DNA from: Capitulum mitella
Taxonomy: Eukaryota > Arthropoda > Thecostraca > Pollicipedomorpha > Pollicipedidae
Assembly (NCBI GenBank): GCA_030062745.1
Contig: CP099839.1
Coordinates: 28,953,451-29,017,450 of the forward strand
Length of the DNA: 64,000 bases
Direction of reading: 5' to 3'
Made by a program: the position numbers and the translations under genes. The notes under the pieces are model-generated. The model saw nothing but the letters and a program-made list of their open reading frames with translations, had not been told where the DNA came from and did no database searches. Positions 61,201 through 64,000 of the stretch are shown here, one piece after another. The stretch's first letter is position 1; each line of letters begins with the position of its first letter.

Positions 61201-63382
61201 ACGCGGAATCCCAAACAAAGCCGAAGTGAAGGCATGGCAATTATCGCTACTTAGCATTGTAAAGCTGTGGTGTTGCTGTGCGAGAAGGAATTTCCCGGAA
61301 ACGCTGGACTCGCAGGCCTCGGAACCCAGAGTGCGTTTTTCAGCAATGCCTTGAACACGTCGGTGACCCGAATGGGCTGTCTTGTAACGTCTACAGTTTG
61401 TCGTTTGTGAGTCGCTGATTTTGTTCACGCCTCGTGGAACGCTATCTGGGCGACCCTCTGACGCGGCGTCCCCGTCCTCAGGTGCTCATCCGCGCCGACT
61501 CGAAACTGTCTGACGCCGGCAAGTCGGAGGAGCCGAGCTCGGCGCTGAGCGCGCTGGACTCGCAGGACTCATGCGGCGCCAGCCAGACGCTGGTCCTTGA
61601 CGCGGTGCCGGACAGCCCGCCGGACTCAGGACACGGTGCGGCCGCCGCTGGTGCCGCCGGCCTGCGCCGTGCGTCGGCGACGACTCGCTGCCAGCGGCGC
61701 GAGCGCTTCGTCCTGGGACGCAGTCATATCACGGCGTCAACTGCGGCTCCCGGCCATTGGAAGAGCCTTCCGCGTCGTTAGTTTTCTTTGAATCTCATGC
61801 AATTAGACGGTCTCGATCGGCGCCGGGGAGGTCAGGAAACGACCGTTGCTAGTGCCAGCCTAAGCCGAAACTCTCTTGAACGTGTTGATTATCGTGTGGT
61901 GGGGGGGGGGGCCTTCCCTGACACCGTTACTCCCGCCTGAGACCGTCTCCCCTCTGTTCGGCAGTGGTGGTGGAACCGTCGGCAGCGGCCACCGTGGCGG
62001 CCGTGGAGGCGGCATCGGGCGGCGCGACCGGCCGGCGCCGTGTGGCCGTGGTGCTGAGTGAGGAGGGCGTAGCCACGGCCGTTCCGCTCCACTCGGTGGT
62101 CGAGGCCGGTCTCAGCCAGCGCGTGCTCTTCCAGGAGGACGGCCAGCCGGTCATCCTCGAGGTGCTGGACCAGGACGCCGACTCCGCCGCCGCCGAGGTG
62201 GGTCTCCGACCAGCTGTTGACCGCTGGACTCGGGTCGGAACGTTGCGTCACGCGGCTGGCAGCTGGGCTACGGCGCCGTTTTGTAAAACGTCCAGAAGAA
62301 GTCAGGTTCGCGTCTGCAGCAACGTACCATGTTCGATGTGCTACCCAGTGTTGAAAATCGTAATGTTGCATCTGTCACATCGTAGAGCCAGGATGCGTCA
62401 GATTCAGGAGCCAGCAGATGAGAGATAGAGTCGTGCGGTACGGGCCCTGGTTTGAGTTCGACTTGGGACGACATCTCTCCGCCGCGTGGCATCCGGCGAG
62501 AGGGTTCACGCGAAATGACGCGGGCAGTCCCAAGCATGAATAAATGCCGTGGCTGCTCCGGGACGCAGGGAAACGACCCCGGCCAGGCCAGCTCGTGGGC
62601 GGATGACGATGGCTCCCAGTCGTGGTTCAGCGGCACCGATCGGGCCGCCGCCGACGGCCGCATCATGAAGACGGGCATGTGGAGCCGTGAGGAGGTGGAC
62701 ACGCTGTCGGCCAACATGGAGCAGTACTGTCGGGTGAGCGGCGACGTGAAGCAGTCCTTTTGTTGTCAACACGGAGCAGTGCTGTTGGGTCAGCGGCGAC
62801 GTCGAGCAGTGGTGTCGGGTTAGTGGTGACTTCAAGTAGTGCTGTCGGGTGAGCATATGCTAAGCAGACGTGGCTCCTGTCGCTGGTAAAGATTTCAGTG
62901 TACATTGATGCCTATTCCCATGTATGGAAAGTGGTAACGATTGCATTGTCCTTGTTATACACTTATGTGATTTCGTTAATATAGCGGGTTAGTGTGAAGG
63001 CGAAGCAAGAGTGGAATTTTGCAGTTGCTGAGGGAAGTGAAAAGGACTCTCCCGTTATTTTTAGTTATGGCTCTGTGTTAAATTCATGAGGTTTGGCCAG
63101 CTTTGTAGATTATGATTTATGTCTGAAACCGGCATGTAGAATGGTTGGAGGTTTGGTCACTGGAGGTCCCTGACGGACAATTTTGTCGTGATCCAATCTG
63201 CATTTTTTTGCACCACTTTCAATAACTTTCCACCATATTTTCTGTTTAACTTAGGATCGAGGCATAAACAACCCCGAAGACATTATCTTCCGGTGCTCCA
63301 AGGACGAAAGGAAAAATTTCTACCGCACTGTGGCCCGTGGCATTAACAGGCCCCTGTTCTCCATCTACCGGCGCATCATCAG
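55246..63382 (+). CDS. DMTF1: DMTF1-like Myb transcription factor (3' end beyond window)
   Basis: DMTF1 is a nuclear DNA-binding protein with Myb repeats; in mammals it binds cyclin D and activates ARF. Exons: 55246-55347, 61482-61635, 61965-62197, 62569-62733, 63255-63382; phases 0, 1, 0, 0 fit and the last ends in phase 2. The first starts at ATG directly after an acceptor-like aacag, so this Met may be the start or internal. Exons 2-3 are acidic and Ser/Ala-rich (DAVPDSPPDSGH, LFQEDGQPVILEVLDQD). Exon 4 ends MKTGMWSREEVDTLSANMEQ and exon 5 carries NPEDIIFRCSKDERKNFYRT and GINRPLFSIYRR, which are diagnostic of DMTF1 just before and into the Myb repeats. The Myb repeats proper lie past the right edge. 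Intron 1 (6.1 kb) holds an antisense LINE. Confidence 0.88.
56840..60290 (-). pseudogene. Decayed near-full-length LINE, antisense in DMTF1 intron 1
   Basis: Reading on the minus strand, an AP-endonuclease part comes first: HISARSLVPKVDL and MIRRDRISS..RVRGGGVTI (about 60080-59890), then NINILNEHASDVWRYDTAF and PALDHIIVS (about 59690-59540). Next come VFPEVWKLADVV (about 58700), DLSKVFDGVDHVLL (about 57960), a frameshifted PQGSIAGSVLFSLFVSDL and ADDTPLLEHP (about 57730), LLGVTIDPCMSWDIHI, and the C-terminal FRYRAAASWNWPPPD (about 56950). The order is that of a Jockey/CR1/L2-type LINE second ORF. Frameshifts and stops throughout mark it as dead. No target duplication was found. Confidence 0.85.
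60291..61481. other. Rest of DMTF1 intron 1
   Basis: GC-rich intron sequence between the LINE 5' region and the second visible exon; the LINE's 5' untranslated part may reach into it. No exon is supported. Confidence 0.4.
62719..62857 (+). repeat. Tandem copies of an exon end and its 5' splice site
   Basis: The junction gagcagtactgtcgg|gtgagcggcgac (donor at 62734) recurs as variants near 62774, 62804 and 62833, about 30 bp apart in the later copies. The last copy again has a strong donor, tgtcgg|gtgagc. An in-frame TAG lies before the last copy, so its use would end the protein early. Confidence 0.8.
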
Positions 63383-63829
63383 GTGAGAGCAAATCTGCTG
63401 TTTGTTCAGCTTTCTTCCCGTCACGAGAACGGTGAAAATGGCCAGAGGCATGCTTTTACGAGCTACCATGGGAGCAAGTGGAATGGTGCAACGAAATCGT
63501 GGATCGGTCACTTAGGCATCGTGATGAACAAATGCAAACTTGCCGGGAGAAGGTCGTATAGCCACCAAACGGCCGCACCTTTCTGCATGGCACGGCGAGT
63601 TTTGCCATAAAATCAGTATGTTTTAAACAAGCAGCGGTTAGCACTGACAATGATCCGCGACGTGATTGTGGCGAAATTTTCGTTATAATTTATAAAAATG
63701 CCCTGGGGGTTGGACGATCTGTATTCGGTTCTGTTTGGACGCTGGTTGGGTTGCGAGACACGCTTTGTCCATTTTGTGTTGTTCTTCAGTGACTGTTGAT
63801 AAAGTTGTAGAAAAGAAAACGTTTACCGT

Positions 63830-63896
63830 GATGGGTAGCTCATTTGGTAGAGCGCTGGTTTTCCTGTTCTGGCAAGACTGGTTCGTGTCGCCCCTG
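63830..63896 (+). other. tRNA-derived SINE head or tRNA relic
   Basis: gggtagctcatttggtagagcgctgg (from 63833) is a good D-arm/A-box with pairing GCTC-GAGC; ggttcgtgtcgcc at about 63880-63892 is a weakened B-box at the right distance. The acceptor stem does not close well. I therefore favour a SINE or decayed tRNA. Confidence 0.45.
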
Positions 63897-64000
63897 TACT
63901 CGATATTTGGCCCGTGGGTCAACTGGCAATCGGCCAACGTAGGGTCAGGCTGAATACCGCACGGTGCTCGCCACAAGATCAGCCGTTACCTGGAATTGTG

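Noticed and set aside
1..64000. CRISPR arrays, operons, bacterial promoters, ribosomal RNA
   Set aside because: Nothing of the kind is visible; all real genes are spliced or eukaryotic in style.

Overview
The window is eukaryotic, invertebrate nuclear DNA. Evidence: spliced genes with GT-AG introns, AT-richer introns around very GC-rich exons, many decayed transposons, long (TA)n microsatellites, and a 500-base assembly gap (15954-16453). An interstitial (TTAGG)n block at about 10.23-10.31 kb is the arthropod-type telomere unit, so I favour an arthropod; a crustacean such as a barnacle is only a guess from the codon GC bias. There is no prokaryotic feature, CRISPR array or operon.

Five genes can be supported by exon phase and protein similarity. 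(1) Tafazzin, + strand, four coding exons 2360-7103, complete, 268 aa. (2) A single-exon CDP-alcohol phosphatidyltransferase, 12420-13040, related to but distinct from PI synthase. (3) TIMM29, + strand, two exons 17402-18331; the N-terminus is not found and may lie in or near the assembly gap. (4) A minus-strand, six-exon gene 29505-19982 encoding a 352-aa BAR-type coiled-coil protein whose layout resembles fungal eisosome proteins Pil1/Lsp1, with a PPPPY tail motif. (5) A DMTF1-like Myb transcription factor on the + strand, five exons from 55246 to 63382, running off the right edge. Genes 1-3 all concern mitochondrial membranes or phospholipids: tafazzin remodels cardiolipin, the second has a CDP-alcohol transferase site, and TIMM29 is a TIM22 translocase subunit. 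The proximity is seen; a functional reason for it is inference.

From 30 to 55 kb I find no convincing host gene. This stretch is a transposon graveyard: two hAT-like elements (37110-41198 and 43308-47003) with matching ends and 8-bp target duplications, the second splitting an old LINE reverse transcriptase; three families of 1.2-1.3 kb TTAA-flanked, piggyBac-like non-autonomous elements, one nested inside its own kind; a Tc1/mariner-like DDE relic; LINE fragments; a 66-bp perfect hairpin; and a 1.3-kb imperfect palindrome. A decayed, nearly full-length LINE lies antisense in the first visible DMTF1 intron (56.8-60.3 kb).

The most unusual items are the Pil1-like animal gene, the family of TTAA-bounded elements loaded with AGGTCA (nuclear-receptor half-site) motifs, and the nested insertions, whose order can be read base by base.
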